Assembly (NCBI GenBank): GCA_965366625.1
Contig: CBDUGP010000001.1
Location: 248,001-312,000, forward strand
Direction: 5' to 3'
From: JAUIJL01 sp965366625
Lineage (GTDB): Bacteria; Acidobacteriota; Thermoanaerobaculia; Multivoradales; J023
DNA length: 64,000 nt
The translations under genes were made by a program, and so were the position numbers. The notes beneath the pieces are model-generated. The model did no database searches. It was given only the letters and a program-made list of their open reading frames with translations, and was not told where the DNA came from. Shown one piece after another: positions 9,192-17,746 of the stretch. The number at the start of each line of letters is the position of its first letter. Within the stretch, counting starts at the first letter, position 1.

Positions 9192-9773
9192 TCAAGCGTG
9201 GATCTTGCGGGTGGTTTCCACCAGCTCTTGGATCAGCTTTTCGAGCCGAGCTTGCGTGCCGCTGTCGGTCAAGGCTCCCTGGTCGTCGAAGGCGCGGTGG
9301 GCCTCGGAAACGGCGAGTTGGGTTGGGATCACCAAGACGCCGATATTTTGCAGGATCGATCGCACATGAACCAATCCCCGCAATCCCCCCAACTTGCCGG
9401 GCGAGGCCGCCAACAGGCCCGCGACTTTGCCGCGATAGGCCGAAAGGGGAGGTTCGTTTTCCGCCCGTCCCCTCGACGCCCAATCGATGGCGTTTTTGAG
9501 CAGGGGAGTGATCGAAGAGTTGTATTCAGGGCAAGCCAAGATCAGGCCTTGGTGTTCGAATAGTAAGTCCTTGAATCGTTGGGCATTGGCCGGCATGCCT
9601 TCAGCTGCTTCCAAATCTTGGTCGAAGAGGGGCATCGGCAGCTCGGCGAAATCCACCACCGTGACTTCGGCTCCCGCTGCCCGAGCTGCGAAAGCAGCGG
9701 CAGAGGCCAGCTTCTTGTTAAAGGATTCACGGCGGGCGCTGCCGGCGAAAGCGAGAATGCGGGGTTGACTCAT
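9192..9773 (-). CDS. NAD(P)H-dependent FMN reductase family protein
   Basis: A 193-residue flavodoxin-like protein with the FMN-phosphate loop AGSARRESFNKKLA at the N-terminus and the family signature CPEYNSSITPLLKNAIDW in the middle. This is the NADPH-dependent FMN reductase / chromate-quinone reductase group (SsuE, ChrR, YieF). It probably reduces flavins or quinones with NAD(P)H in the cytoplasm. It is the last gene of the LacI-led operon: its ATG overlaps the TGA of the CRTAC1-like gene as ATGA (9770-9773), which implies translational coupling. Why a cytosolic flavin reductase is coupled to an exported propeller protein is unclear. Confidence 0.9.
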   Translation of the reverse strand: MSQPRILAFAGSARRESFNKKLASAAAFAARAAGAEVTVVDFAELPMPLFDQDLEAAEGMPANAQRFKDLLFEHQGLILACPEYNSSITPLLKNAIDWASRGRAENEPPLSAYRGKVAGLLAASPGKLGGLRGLVHVRSILQNIGVLVIPTQLAVSEAHRAFDDQGALTDSGTQARLEKLIQELVETTRKIHA

Positions 9774-11614
9774 GGGGTTTCTTTCGGTGGGGTGGGGGGT
9801 TGTTGGATTGTCAGGACTTGATCCACGTCGATATTCAGGGTTTCTGAGGTCGAGCCGTCGGGCCAGATGATAGACAATGAGTCGACCTTTTTGGCGGCTC
9901 CTAGTCCCCAGAATACGCGTAGGTCGTCTTGAGACAAATAGCTGCTGCCGCTGCGGACGATCCGGGCGTATTTCCGGTCGCCGACCCTAGCGATCAATGT
10001 GGCTCCAATGGCGTCGACATTGCGCCCCTGCCCCTTGAGCTGGACCGCCAACCAATGGCCTGGCTTGGCGGAGCGATTGAGCAGGATTTGGGCCGCGCCG
10101 TCCAGATCGTTGATCACCACATCCTGCAGGCCGTCGTTGTCGAGATCCCCTAGGGCTAAACCCCGGGAGACGCGGCTTTCTTGCATCGGCGGCCCGGCCT
10201 GGGAAGAAATCTCTTCGAAGGTGGCCCGGCGTGGCCCCAAGCCTTGGTTGCGGTAGAGCAGTTTACGTTGACGATACGGGGCCGACGCGCCGAGGCGGGC
10301 ACCGTCGAGCTGGGGATAAACATGGCCGTTGACCAAGATGAGGTCCTGATGGCCGTCGTTTTCGAGATCGATGAAAGCGGTTCCCCAGCCGACGAAGGGC
10401 AAGCTGCTGGCGGCGCTGCCGGATCGAAACGAGACATCGGAGAAGTATCCGTTCTCATTGCGAAAGAGGGCGTTGTATTCCTCGGAGAAGTTGGTGACGA
10501 AGAGGTCCAAGCGGCCATCGTTGTCGTAGTCGCCCACCGCCACGCCCATGCAGCCCTGCTCGGCACCGTCTTCGCTCACGGCCATGCCCATGGGAAAGGC
10601 GGCTTCCTCAAAGGTGCCGTCCTTCTTGTTCAGGTATAGGAAGTTGGCGGTTGAATCGTTGGCGACGAAGAGGTCCAACCAGCCATCACCGTCGGCGTCG
10701 AACCAGGCGACACCGAGGCCGAAGTAGCCGTCCGGATCGTGGACGCCGGCATGTTTGCCCACTTCGGTAAATCGGTCCCCGTCATTACGAAACAGCAGAT
10801 CACCGGTGCCCGGCAGGCCACGGGGACCGCATTGCACGGCGATGTCCCGATATTGGCAGGTCTTGTCCTTGCCGAATTCGGGCAGTTCGTCCAACGAGAT
10901 TTCAACGTAACGGCTGACGAAAAGGTCCAAGTCGCCGTCGCGATCGTAGTCGGCGAATCCACAGCCCGTAGACCAACCGGTCGCTTGGATGCCGAGGGAC
11001 GCGCTGACGTCTTGGAATCGACCGTCGCCGAGATTACGGTAGAGCACGTCCTGACCGATGTTGGTGACATAGAGGTCGCGCCAACCGTCACCATCGAAAT
11101 CCCCCACGCAGGTGCCGACCCCCCAGCCGGGATGGGCGACGCCCGCTTTCTTGGAGACGTTCTCAAAGCGAAGCTTGCCTTCCCGGGTCCCCAAATTGCG
11201 ATAAAGGTGGCTTTCGGCAAGTTCCGGCCGGCCGGCGGTGTCGACGGTCAGGGAGTCGACGAAATAGAGATCGAGCTTGCCGTCGTTGTCGTAGTCAAAA
11301 GCCGCCACTCCGCCGCTCATGGATTCCAGGATGTACTTTTTTTCGGGTGCGGAATGATGCACGAAAGTCACCCCGGACGTCTCGGTGACGTCCTCGAAAA
11401 TGGCTGCGGGCGGGGTTTTTGTTGTTGCTTGGGTGGCTGCTTTCGGCTCGGCCCCGGGAGTGGCTTGGGCTGCCAGAGCTTGAGGAATCGCTCCGACAAG
11501 CAGCGCGCTCAGCAGCACGCAACCGACCTGAAATACAGCTAAACGGCGGGCAGTCGAACGGCCGGCAGATTGCGATCTTGGGTCGAAGTGGGGCCGTCTC
11601 GTGGGGTCGATCAT
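9770..11614 (-). CDS. Exported CRTAC1-like FG-GAP/VCBS propeller with ASPIC/UnbV domain
   Basis: 614 residues. An N-terminal signal sequence (long basic n-region, then LAVFQVGCVLLSALLVGA) precedes about seven FG-GAP/VCBS repeats with calcium-loop motifs such as GDFDGDGWRDLYV, DYDRDGDLDLFV and DLDNDGLQDVVI. An ASPIC/UnbV C-terminal domain follows (about 520-600, WLAVQLKG...IGATLIARVG...FWGLG). The fold is a secreted beta-propeller; the molecular role of bacterial CRTAC1 proteins is not settled. It begins 12 bp after the preceding TPR gene in the same operon. Its pairing with exported TPR proteins beside an Oar-type TonB receptor suggests a periplasmic or surface assembly tied to glycan handling, which is inference. 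Confidence 0.92.
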   Translation of the reverse strand: MIDPTRRPHFDPRSQSAGRSTARRLAVFQVGCVLLSALLVGAIPQALAAQATPGAEPKAATQATTKTPPAAIFEDVTETSGVTFVHHSAPEKKYILESMSGGVAAFDYDNDGKLDLYFVDSLTVDTAGRPELAESHLYRNLGTREGKLRFENVSKKAGVAHPGWGVGTCVGDFDGDGWRDLYVTNIGQDVLYRNLGDGRFQDVSASLGIQATGWSTGCGFADYDRDGDLDLFVSRYVEISLDELPEFGKDKTCQYRDIAVQCGPRGLPGTGDLLFRNDGDRFTEVGKHAGVHDPDGYFGLGVAWFDADGDGWLDLFVANDSTANFLYLNKKDGTFEEAAFPMGMAVSEDGAEQGCMGVAVGDYDNDGRLDLFVTNFSEEYNALFRNENGYFSDVSFRSGSAASSLPFVGWGTAFIDLENDGHQDLILVNGHVYPQLDGARLGASAPYRQRKLLYRNQGLGPRRATFEEISSQAGPPMQESRVSRGLALGDLDNDGLQDVVINDLDGAAQILLNRSAKPGHWLAVQLKGQGRNVDAIGATLIARVGDRKYARIVRSGSSYLSQDDLRVFWGLGAAKKVDSLSIIWPDGSTSETLNIDVDQVLTIQQPPTPPKETP

Positions 11615-11626
11615 TCAAGCCGGTCC

Positions 11627-12949
11627 TTATGGTGGGTCATCGGAGCTGGTGGCTTCGAGGGGCGGTTCCGTCGGCACCCCCTGGAGTTCTAAGAGGTTAC
11701 GTTCCGCGTCCCGCTGAGCTTTGCGGTACAGCTCCAAATGATGCTGCGATCGTTCGTGCTCGCCCAGCCGCGCGAGGGCCAGGCTCAATTGATAGTGGGT
11801 CTTGGCCGACCCCGGCTCTCGCTCTGCCGACGCTTCAAAGGCGTCTCGCGCCTCGGCAAAACGGCCTTGCCTCATTCGTACCATGCCCAAGGACCATTTG
11901 GCCACGGCATTATGGGGATCGAGGCCCAAGGCACGGGCCGCGGTTTGCTCCGCGCGTTGGTCGAGATTCGAGCCGACATAGGCTTCGGCCAAGGCGGACA
12001 AGACTTCGACGTTCTGGGGTGCCAGGAGTTCGGCCCGTTCCAACACCTTGATCGCCCGAGCATATTGCTTGCTGCGGTTGAGGGTCAGGCCCAAGGCGAC
12101 GAAGGACAGCAGGTGGTCGGGACGTTGGTCCACGGCCGCCGAAAGGACGGCCGCGGCTTCTTCCAATTGGCCGACTTGCATGCGGGCGACCCCGAGCAAA
12201 TAGGGATAATCGGGATCTTCGGGCACCATGCGAACGAGGGCTTGGAGTGGGCGGATGGACCATGCGGGATTTCGGGAGGCCAGGGACGTGCGCGCATAGA
12301 GGGCCAGGAGGTCTTCAGCGTTCGGAGCGACGCCCAGGGCCTCGCGCAGGGTTGCCAACGCGCCCTCGTGGTCGCCCCGCTGGACCTGGATGCGAGCCAG
12401 CTGCAACATGGCGTTGACCGAGCCGTGAGTCTCTGCCAGCTCTCGAAGCTGGATCTCGGCGGCATCGGCTCTACCGGCGGCCAGCTCAGCTCGAGCCAGA
12501 TGTGACGCCAAGTTTCGATCGAGCTTGCCCAGTTCGGCTGCCCTGCGCAGGTGGTGGAGTGCCCGGTCGTCGGCGCCGGTTCTCAGGTAGAGCAGGGCCA
12601 AATTCTGATGGGGTGCGATTCTGTCGGCAGCCATGCCCAGGCTGGCTTGCAGCACTTCTTCCGCTTCTTGGACTCGGTTGGTCCGTGCCAACACCACGCC
12701 CAGCAGATCGAGAGCCTCCGGTCGGCGACCTTGGCTCAAGATTTCGCGCAATCGGCGTTCCGCGTCCGCCAAGTGACCCTCACGGATCAGCCGGCTTGCC
12801 TCTTGGAGTTCGCCTGCCTGATCCCCGTTGGCCGCGGCGATTTCCGGGCTCGATGCAGAACTCCAGACCGGGCTCGACGCGGAGCCCGACGCGGAATTCA
12901 GCAGGCACGTAGTGAGCAAAAAGACGAGGATTTGAGGGCGGCCGGTCAT
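11627..12949 (-). CDS. Exported tetratricopeptide repeat protein
   Basis: 440 residues with a signal peptide (MTGRPQILVFLLTTCLLNSA...) and then tetratricopeptide repeats over nearly the whole length, for example APHQNLALLYLRTGADDRALHHL and PHNAVAKWSLGMVRMRQGRF. A Pro/Ser-rich tail follows. TPR arrays form superhelical scaffolds for protein partners. The start ATG overlaps the stop of the upstream TPR gene as ATGA (12946-12949), and the CRTAC1-like gene begins 12 bp downstream. The two TPR proteins and the propeller are therefore probably made together in fixed ratio. No catalytic motif is seen. Confidence 0.9.
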   Translation of the reverse strand: MTGRPQILVFLLTTCLLNSASGSASSPVWSSASSPEIAAANGDQAGELQEASRLIREGHLADAERRLREILSQGRRPEALDLLGVVLARTNRVQEAEEVLQASLGMAADRIAPHQNLALLYLRTGADDRALHHLRRAAELGKLDRNLASHLARAELAAGRADAAEIQLRELAETHGSVNAMLQLARIQVQRGDHEGALATLREALGVAPNAEDLLALYARTSLASRNPAWSIRPLQALVRMVPEDPDYPYLLGVARMQVGQLEEAAAVLSAAVDQRPDHLLSFVALGLTLNRSKQYARAIKVLERAELLAPQNVEVLSALAEAYVGSNLDQRAEQTAARALGLDPHNAVAKWSLGMVRMRQGRFAEARDAFEASAEREPGSAKTHYQLSLALARLGEHERSQHHLELYRKAQRDAERNLLELQGVPTEPPLEATSSDDPP

Positions 12950-15213
12950 GGCACTTGCCTCTGGCTTTTCTTGAGCTGTCGATAAAGAGCGAAGGCGCGT
13001 TCCGCCTCTTGCCGTCGGCCGAGCCGCTGATAAGTTTGGCCCAGCTGATAGTGGACGTTGGCATCTTCCGGGGCTAGCCCCGCCGCAGCTTCCAGTTGGG
13101 GCAGGGCGGCTTCCGGTCGGCCGTCGGCGAGCATGATTTTACCCAGCAGGTAGCGGGCATCTCCCCGTTCGGGGTCTGCCTCGAGGATACGGTGCAGCTC
13201 GGATTGGGCGCTTTCGTGCTCTTGTAATAGATCGAGCACCGTGGCGAGGTGAAAGCGGGTTTGCAAATGGTTCGGGCGCAGCTCGAGCTCCTGCTGCAAA
13301 TGGTCTCGAGCGGAGTCCAGCTCGCCGGTCCGCAAGAAGATCTCGCCCAATGTGGCATGGGCTTCGGGCAGCCCGGGGTTCAGCTGGAGAGCTTTTTTCA
13401 ATCCGGCGATCGCGGCAGGGAAATTGCCGTCCTGGGCCTGCGCCTGTCCCATCAAAAGCTCCAGCTCGGGCCAGTCGTTTTGGCCGGTGAGCCGGGCAAA
13501 AATAGGTTGGGCCTGCTCGGCCTGGCCGCTCCGGACCAAGGCCAAGGCGTAGGCGTATTCCAGCGAGCGATTGCCGGAGCGTTCCGGATCCGATGCCAAT
13601 AGTTCTGCCGCTTCGGCGTAGGCCTCGGCGTTGAGCTGGGCCAGGGCGAGCATGCGTCTCACCTCGGCATCGTCTCGGCCTTGGGCCCGTGCCTCGCCTA
13701 ATGCGGCTGCCGCTTCAGCGAATCTCTCGGCGTTGAAATACGACACGCCGAGGGAATATTGAAGGTTCGGGAACCTTGGGTCGAGGGCGGCGGCTTGCTC
13801 GAAAAGCCGGATGGCGACCGGGAAACGCTGTTTTCGGGTTTGCAGGATGCCCATATTCAAGTAGGCCCTGCAGAGCACGGAGATCACCCGCTTTTTGAGT
13901 TCGTGGCGTGCCTCGGCGGGCATCTGACGCAGGGCCGGCGTCGTCAATTGGGGTAGGGAAGTGCCGACCTCGGTTTCCGGTTGGCCGGCCAGGTATCTCT
14001 TGAGCTGCTCTCGGTGGTCGAGGGCCAAGTTGCCTGAAGACTTCTTCGCCGCCTCGAAATGCATGGCAGCGTCGGCGGTTCGGCCCTGGCTGCGCAACGC
14101 CTTGGCATATTGATAGTGCAAGCTGGTGAGCTGGTCGTAGGCGGCGTCCTGGGCTAGTTGGAGGGCCTTTTCGAAGGCTTCTATGGCCCCGTCGACTTGT
14201 TCCAGCTCGAGCAGACAGCGACCCAAATTGTGGAAGGCGTCGCGGGCCGATGAAGGCTCCTGGGCGGCGAGGCGCAAATGGGGGATCGCTTGCTCGAATC
14301 GCCGGATCTCGGCGAGGGTCAAACCCAGGAAGAGATGAGTGGTGGTGTCTTGCAGTGGGTCCTGACCCAACTTTTCGAGCAGGCTGAGTTCGGCTTGAAA
14401 GAGCTCGACGGCGTGCTCGTAGGGCGCACGTCCCTGGGAGTAGAGGGCGAGGGTGGCCAAGTAGAAACGGGTCCTCGGCAGATTCGGGTCCATTTCGAGG
14501 GCCTTTTCGAGATGGATCCGCGCGGCGTCGAGCTGTTTGAAGTCGCGCAGGGTTCGCCCGAGCAAGAGGTGAGTTTGGGGAATGGGCCGAGCTTCGACGA
14601 TTTCGTTGAAGAGGTCCTGAGCTAAGTCCGCTTGGTCGGTTTTCAGATAAGCCGTGGCGAGAATGAAAGCCGCTTCCGGATCGTCCGGACGGGAAACATG
14701 ACTTTGCCTCAGCTCACCAATGGCCTGTTCGGCTCGGCCGGCGGCGAAGAGGGTGTGGGCCAGGCTGCGCTGAAGCTCGACGTCCGAGGGGTGTTTGGCG
14801 ATCAATTGGCGCAAGATGCGGATCGCGTCATCTTGGCGACCGGAGTGTTGGTAGAGGGCGGCCAGCGCTCGACGGGGTCGTCGATCGTCCAACGTCATAT
14901 TTCCGGCGGCGAGAAAGGCGAACTCGGCCGCCTCGGGCTGGTTGGCTGCGATTTCGATCGAGCCGAGCAACAACAAGGCCTCGTGCAGCGCCGAGCGGTA
15001 CCCGTTCTCGGCCATCTCCGGCTCACTCCGCTGCAGATCTGCTTCCGCTTGGCGACTCGCCTGGATAGCCCGGCTCAGGGCATCTTGTCCGGTGTCGGCG
15101 AGTCCTGGGGTCGGCGTGAGCAAGCTGAAGGCGGAAAGGGCGACCAGCGGGACTATGGCGACCACGAAGGCCGGAAATCGCGTCGAGCTGGGACTGTGGG
15201 CAAGGTGTTTCAT
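12946..15213 (-). CDS. Large exported tetratricopeptide repeat protein
   Basis: 755 residues from ATG 15213, chosen because it overlaps the stop of the MFS gene as ATGA and yields a signal peptide (FPAFVVAIVPLVALSAFSLLTPTPGLA). The same frame runs upstream to 15639, but that part lies inside the MFS gene and is out of frame with it. The mature part holds more than ten TPR motifs in two blocks separated by a region near residues 400-440 (QPETEVGTSLPQLTTPALRQM). It probably acts as a periplasmic scaffold in one complex with the second TPR protein and the CRTAC1-like propeller; this rests on operon structure only. Confidence 0.9.
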   Translation of the reverse strand: MKHLAHSPSSTRFPAFVVAIVPLVALSAFSLLTPTPGLADTGQDALSRAIQASRQAEADLQRSEPEMAENGYRSALHEALLLLGSIEIAANQPEAAEFAFLAAGNMTLDDRRPRRALAALYQHSGRQDDAIRILRQLIAKHPSDVELQRSLAHTLFAAGRAEQAIGELRQSHVSRPDDPEAAFILATAYLKTDQADLAQDLFNEIVEARPIPQTHLLLGRTLRDFKQLDAARIHLEKALEMDPNLPRTRFYLATLALYSQGRAPYEHAVELFQAELSLLEKLGQDPLQDTTTHLFLGLTLAEIRRFEQAIPHLRLAAQEPSSARDAFHNLGRCLLELEQVDGAIEAFEKALQLAQDAAYDQLTSLHYQYAKALRSQGRTADAAMHFEAAKKSSGNLALDHREQLKRYLAGQPETEVGTSLPQLTTPALRQMPAEARHELKKRVISVLCRAYLNMGILQTRKQRFPVAIRLFEQAAALDPRFPNLQYSLGVSYFNAERFAEAAAALGEARAQGRDDAEVRRMLALAQLNAEAYAEAAELLASDPERSGNRSLEYAYALALVRSGQAEQAQPIFARLTGQNDWPELELLMGQAQAQDGNFPAAIAGLKKALQLNPGLPEAHATLGEIFLRTGELDSARDHLQQELELRPNHLQTRFHLATVLDLLQEHESAQSELHRILEADPERGDARYLLGKIMLADGRPEAALPQLEAAAGLAPEDANVHYQLGQTYQRLGRRQEAERAFALYRQLKKSQRQVP

Positions 15214-16382
15214 GGTCGCAAGGGTCTGTCGCCGGGCCGGTCTCGGGTCAGAAAATAGAAGAAGATGGCGACGAGGGTCAAGCTGAGTAAGGGGATCGCG
15301 AATCCAAATCGGGTGGCGCCGGCGAACTCGGTGATTTGCCCAACCAGCCATGGAATCGACGCTCCCCCGAGGCCCGCCGCGGCGAAGACCCAACCGGTAT
15401 TGTCGGTTCCCAATCGTTCCGCGTGCTGGGTCATCAATGAGACTGTCAACGGGAATATAGAAGCCAAACCCAGGCCGCCGAGGCAGGCAGCGAGCCAAAC
15501 GACTGAGGCCCGGGGCACGGTGATCAACAGGCCTGTGCCGAGACCAGCGACAGCAAGAGAGGCCCAATATAGGCGATTCTCGCTGATGTTGCGGAGCAAT
15601 GGGGCCGCTAAACCCCGTCCGATCAAGAGGGCGGCCCAAAACGAGGATCCGATCAGCAGGGCGACGGTGGGTCCGGTCGACTCGAATTCCGACGCCAGGC
15701 TCACCATCCAGCCGCCGAAAGTCGCTTCAGTGCCGACGTAGCAGAAAAAAATCGCGGCGAAGGGTATGAGGGAAACGAAGTCGGTCCACCCTCGGCCTCG
15801 GTCGGTCGAGGAGCCATGAGATGCGGAGAGGCTAGCCGGAGTCGAGGGAACGGGAATCCGGAGCAGGGGTAAGACCGCCAACAAGCTCGCGGCGCCGATC
15901 CAGGCTACCGGCAGCCGCAGGGAGATCCTATCTGCGGCCATCGCCAGAATTAAAGGAAAACCGGTGGCGCCTAAACCCCAGATCAAATTGAGCTTAGCTA
16001 GGGCTGCCCCGCGATTCTCTGGGTGGTCGTAAGCGATTCTGAGATTGGTGGCGGGAATCGCACCGCCCAGGCCGAGGCCCACGAAGGTCGTGGCGATTAG
16101 AGCAAAAGCCGATCCGGCGAAGGCCAACAAGAGCAATCCCACTCCCATGAAGCCGTAACCCAAGAGAAGGGACCAATCCAAGCGCCGCGTCGACAAAATA
16201 GAACCCACGGCGCTGCCCGTGAATTGAGCGGTGAACAGCCAAGAGATCCGGCCCGCGCCCATGGACCAAGCTTCGCGCAGCTCCGGAAGGATCAAACCGA
16301 GGGTCACGGTGGCCGCGCCCGTGAGCACGAACGCGGAGCTGAGAATCATGAAACGGCCCCGTCGGTCGAGGGCTCCGGTCAT
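15210..16382 (-). CDS. Major facilitator superfamily transporter
   Basis: 390 residues with about twelve hydrophobic segments in two halves of six. The short charged stretch between the halves (VPSTPASLSASHGSSTDRGRG) is the usual central loop. The family looks closest to the FucP/sugar-type or general permease branches of MFS, but the substrate cannot be read from sequence. It sits between a LacI regulator and the TPR genes, overlapping both by ATGA (16379-16382 and 15210-15213). Import of the oligosaccharide or monosaccharide released by the neighbouring GH3 enzyme is the natural guess. Confidence 0.88.
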   Translation of the reverse strand: MTGALDRRGRFMILSSAFVLTGAATVTLGLILPELREAWSMGAGRISWLFTAQFTGSAVGSILSTRRLDWSLLLGYGFMGVGLLLLAFAGSAFALIATTFVGLGLGGAIPATNLRIAYDHPENRGAALAKLNLIWGLGATGFPLILAMAADRISLRLPVAWIGAASLLAVLPLLRIPVPSTPASLSASHGSSTDRGRGWTDFVSLIPFAAIFFCYVGTEATFGGWMVSLASEFESTGPTVALLIGSSFWAALLIGRGLAAPLLRNISENRLYWASLAVAGLGTGLLITVPRASVVWLAACLGGLGLASIFPLTVSLMTQHAERLGTDNTGWVFAAAGLGGASIPWLVGQITEFAGATRFGFAIPLLSLTLVAIFFYFLTRDRPGDRPLRP

Positions 16383-17539
16383 CGAAGCTCTTCACTCAGC
16401 TTGGAGGGCGTGGCCGTAGGGGCAGGCACAGAAGGTGGGGTGGACGGAGGTTTCATTTGAATCACCTTGGGTGGTGGTCCCGTGGTTCCCCTGACAATGA
16501 GCTCGGGACTGACATGGATCGAAGGTAGGAAATTCTCGTTTCCCGACAATCGTTCCAGCAACGTGCGGCTGGCGATCTCACCCATTTCAGCCAAGGGTTG
16601 TCGAATCGTCGTCAACCCGGGGTTGTGAAATGCCGCGCTCTGGATGTCGTCGAAACCGATCACTGAAATGTCCTCGGGGATTCTCATGTCGGCGTCTAGA
16701 AAAGCACGCATCGCACCGATCGCCGACACGTCGTTGAAGGCCATCAATGCGGTGAAAGGGCTACCTGAGGACAACAGCTGCTGGCCGAAGGCATAACCCT
16801 CCGCGTAACCCTGCTGGGGGGTAAATACTTGGGCCGCCTGATTGCCGCTCAGCTGGGGCGTCAGCTCAGGCCGAAGCTCGATGCCGAGGCGGCCTGCAGC
16901 CCGTTCGATCGAGGTCCATCGAGCTTCCGTATCCGCGCTGCCCGGATGGCCCTTGAAACATGCGATTCTTTCGTGCCCTAGGTCTACCAAATGCTTCATC
17001 GCAAGGTGAATAGCGTCGTCGTGGTCGATGACGACATTGGTGACCCCGGGCAGCTCCTTGTGGCCGGCGACGGCTACTGTGGGCAACGGGGGCTCCTCGT
17101 GGAGCTGGGTTGCGATGGTCAGCAGCCCTTCCACCGAACGGTCCTGTAAGAGCTGGATGTACTTCTCCAACAGACCTTCTCGGGAGCGGTGTGAGGCGAT
17201 GAGGTAAAAGTAACCTGCCTCCACCAAATGCCCTTCGATGCCGTGGATCACTCCGACGGCATACCCGCCGATGATTTCCGGCACGATCACCCCGACGGAG
17301 AAGCTGCGCTGATTGCGCAGTGACCTGGCCAGGAAGTTGGGTCGATATCCGAGTTCCTTGGCGGCGCGAAAGATCCTCTCCTGGGTTTCCTGAGGAATGG
17401 ATTTCGCCACCGGAGAGCCGTTTAGAACGATGGAAATGGTCGCAGGGGAAAGCTTTACGTGCTCCGCCAGCGTTTTAAGGGTTACGTTCTTGCTGCGCCG
17501 TTTCTTAGGGGGTCCTGTCTTTTTTTCTTCGGTGGTCAT
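16379..17539 (-). CDS. LacI-family transcriptional repressor
   Basis: 386 residues. An N-terminal helix-turn-helix (TLKTLAEHVKLSPATISIVLNG) with the LacI hinge (about 20-80: TQERIFRAAKELGYRPNFLARSL) is followed by a periplasmic-binding-protein-like sensor domain (about 85-360) containing GVIVPEIIGGYAVGVI and VIGFDDIQSA. An extra basic N-terminal 19 residues (EEKKTGPPKKRRSKN) precede the HTH, and a Pro/Ser/Thr-rich tail follows. It should bind a palindrome near AAACG in the gap it shares with the TonB receptor gene, releasing on sugar binding. It is the first gene of the leftward operon, so it is probably autoregulated, and it likely controls the rightward genes too. Confidence 0.95.
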   Translation of the reverse strand: MTTEEKKTGPPKKRRSKNVTLKTLAEHVKLSPATISIVLNGSPVAKSIPQETQERIFRAAKELGYRPNFLARSLRNQRSFSVGVIVPEIIGGYAVGVIHGIEGHLVEAGYFYLIASHRSREGLLEKYIQLLQDRSVEGLLTIATQLHEEPPLPTVAVAGHKELPGVTNVVIDHDDAIHLAMKHLVDLGHERIACFKGHPGSADTEARWTSIERAAGRLGIELRPELTPQLSGNQAAQVFTPQQGYAEGYAFGQQLLSSGSPFTALMAFNDVSAIGAMRAFLDADMRIPEDISVIGFDDIQSAAFHNPGLTTIRQPLAEMGEIASRTLLERLSGNENFLPSIHVSPELIVRGTTGPPPKVIQMKPPSTPPSVPAPTATPSKLSEELR

Positions 17540-17608
17540 ATTTCTAGTGTGCCAGGAGAATTCCGGTCTATCAAGGGAATCTTGCCTCTTCGTATTCCGC
17601 CTAAGTCT

Positions 17609-17623
17609 GTTAGCAAAACGATT
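17609..17623. promoter_or_regulatory. Secondary LacI-type operator-like sequence
   Basis: GTTAGCAAAACGATT repeats the core of the better site 70 bp to the right (GTTAGCTAAAACGATT, differing by one inserted T). Symmetry around its central CG is weak on the right half. It lies 70 bp upstream of lacI, where it could serve autoregulation or DNA looping. Confidence 0.45.
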
Positions 17624-17641
17624 CAGTAGAAGGATAAAGAC

Positions 17642-17647
17642 TTGACA
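17642..17647 (+). promoter_or_regulatory. Candidate -35 element of the TonB receptor operon promoter
   Basis: A perfect TTGACA lies 105 bp before the receptor start. No good -10 is present at 17 bp spacing; the best candidate is TACCAT at 17667-17672 with a 19-bp spacer. The LacI-type operator begins about 10 bp past that, where bound repressor would block initiation. Confidence 0.4.
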
Positions 17648-17682
17648 AAGGATGTGGTGCTTGGTCTACCATCTAGAGGTTA

Positions 17683-17698
17683 GCTAAAACGATTTAAC
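17683..17698. promoter_or_regulatory. Primary LacI-type operator
   Basis: GCTAAAACGATTTAAC is an imperfect palindrome around a central CG, with 6 of 8 positions matching between half-sites, the hallmark of LacI-family operators. It lies in the 207-bp gap between lacI and the TonB receptor gene, just downstream of the candidate promoter. A related sequence occurs at 17609-17623. Confidence 0.6.
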
Positions 17699-17746
17699 GG
17701 ATGGCGAGCAGTTGATGGGTCAGCCATCCACACTGGAGGCGGGGCA

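Noticed and set aside
15214..15639. N-terminal extension of the large TPR protein
   Set aside because: The frame is open there, but it lies inside the MFS gene; the ATGA overlap and signal peptide support the start at 15213.
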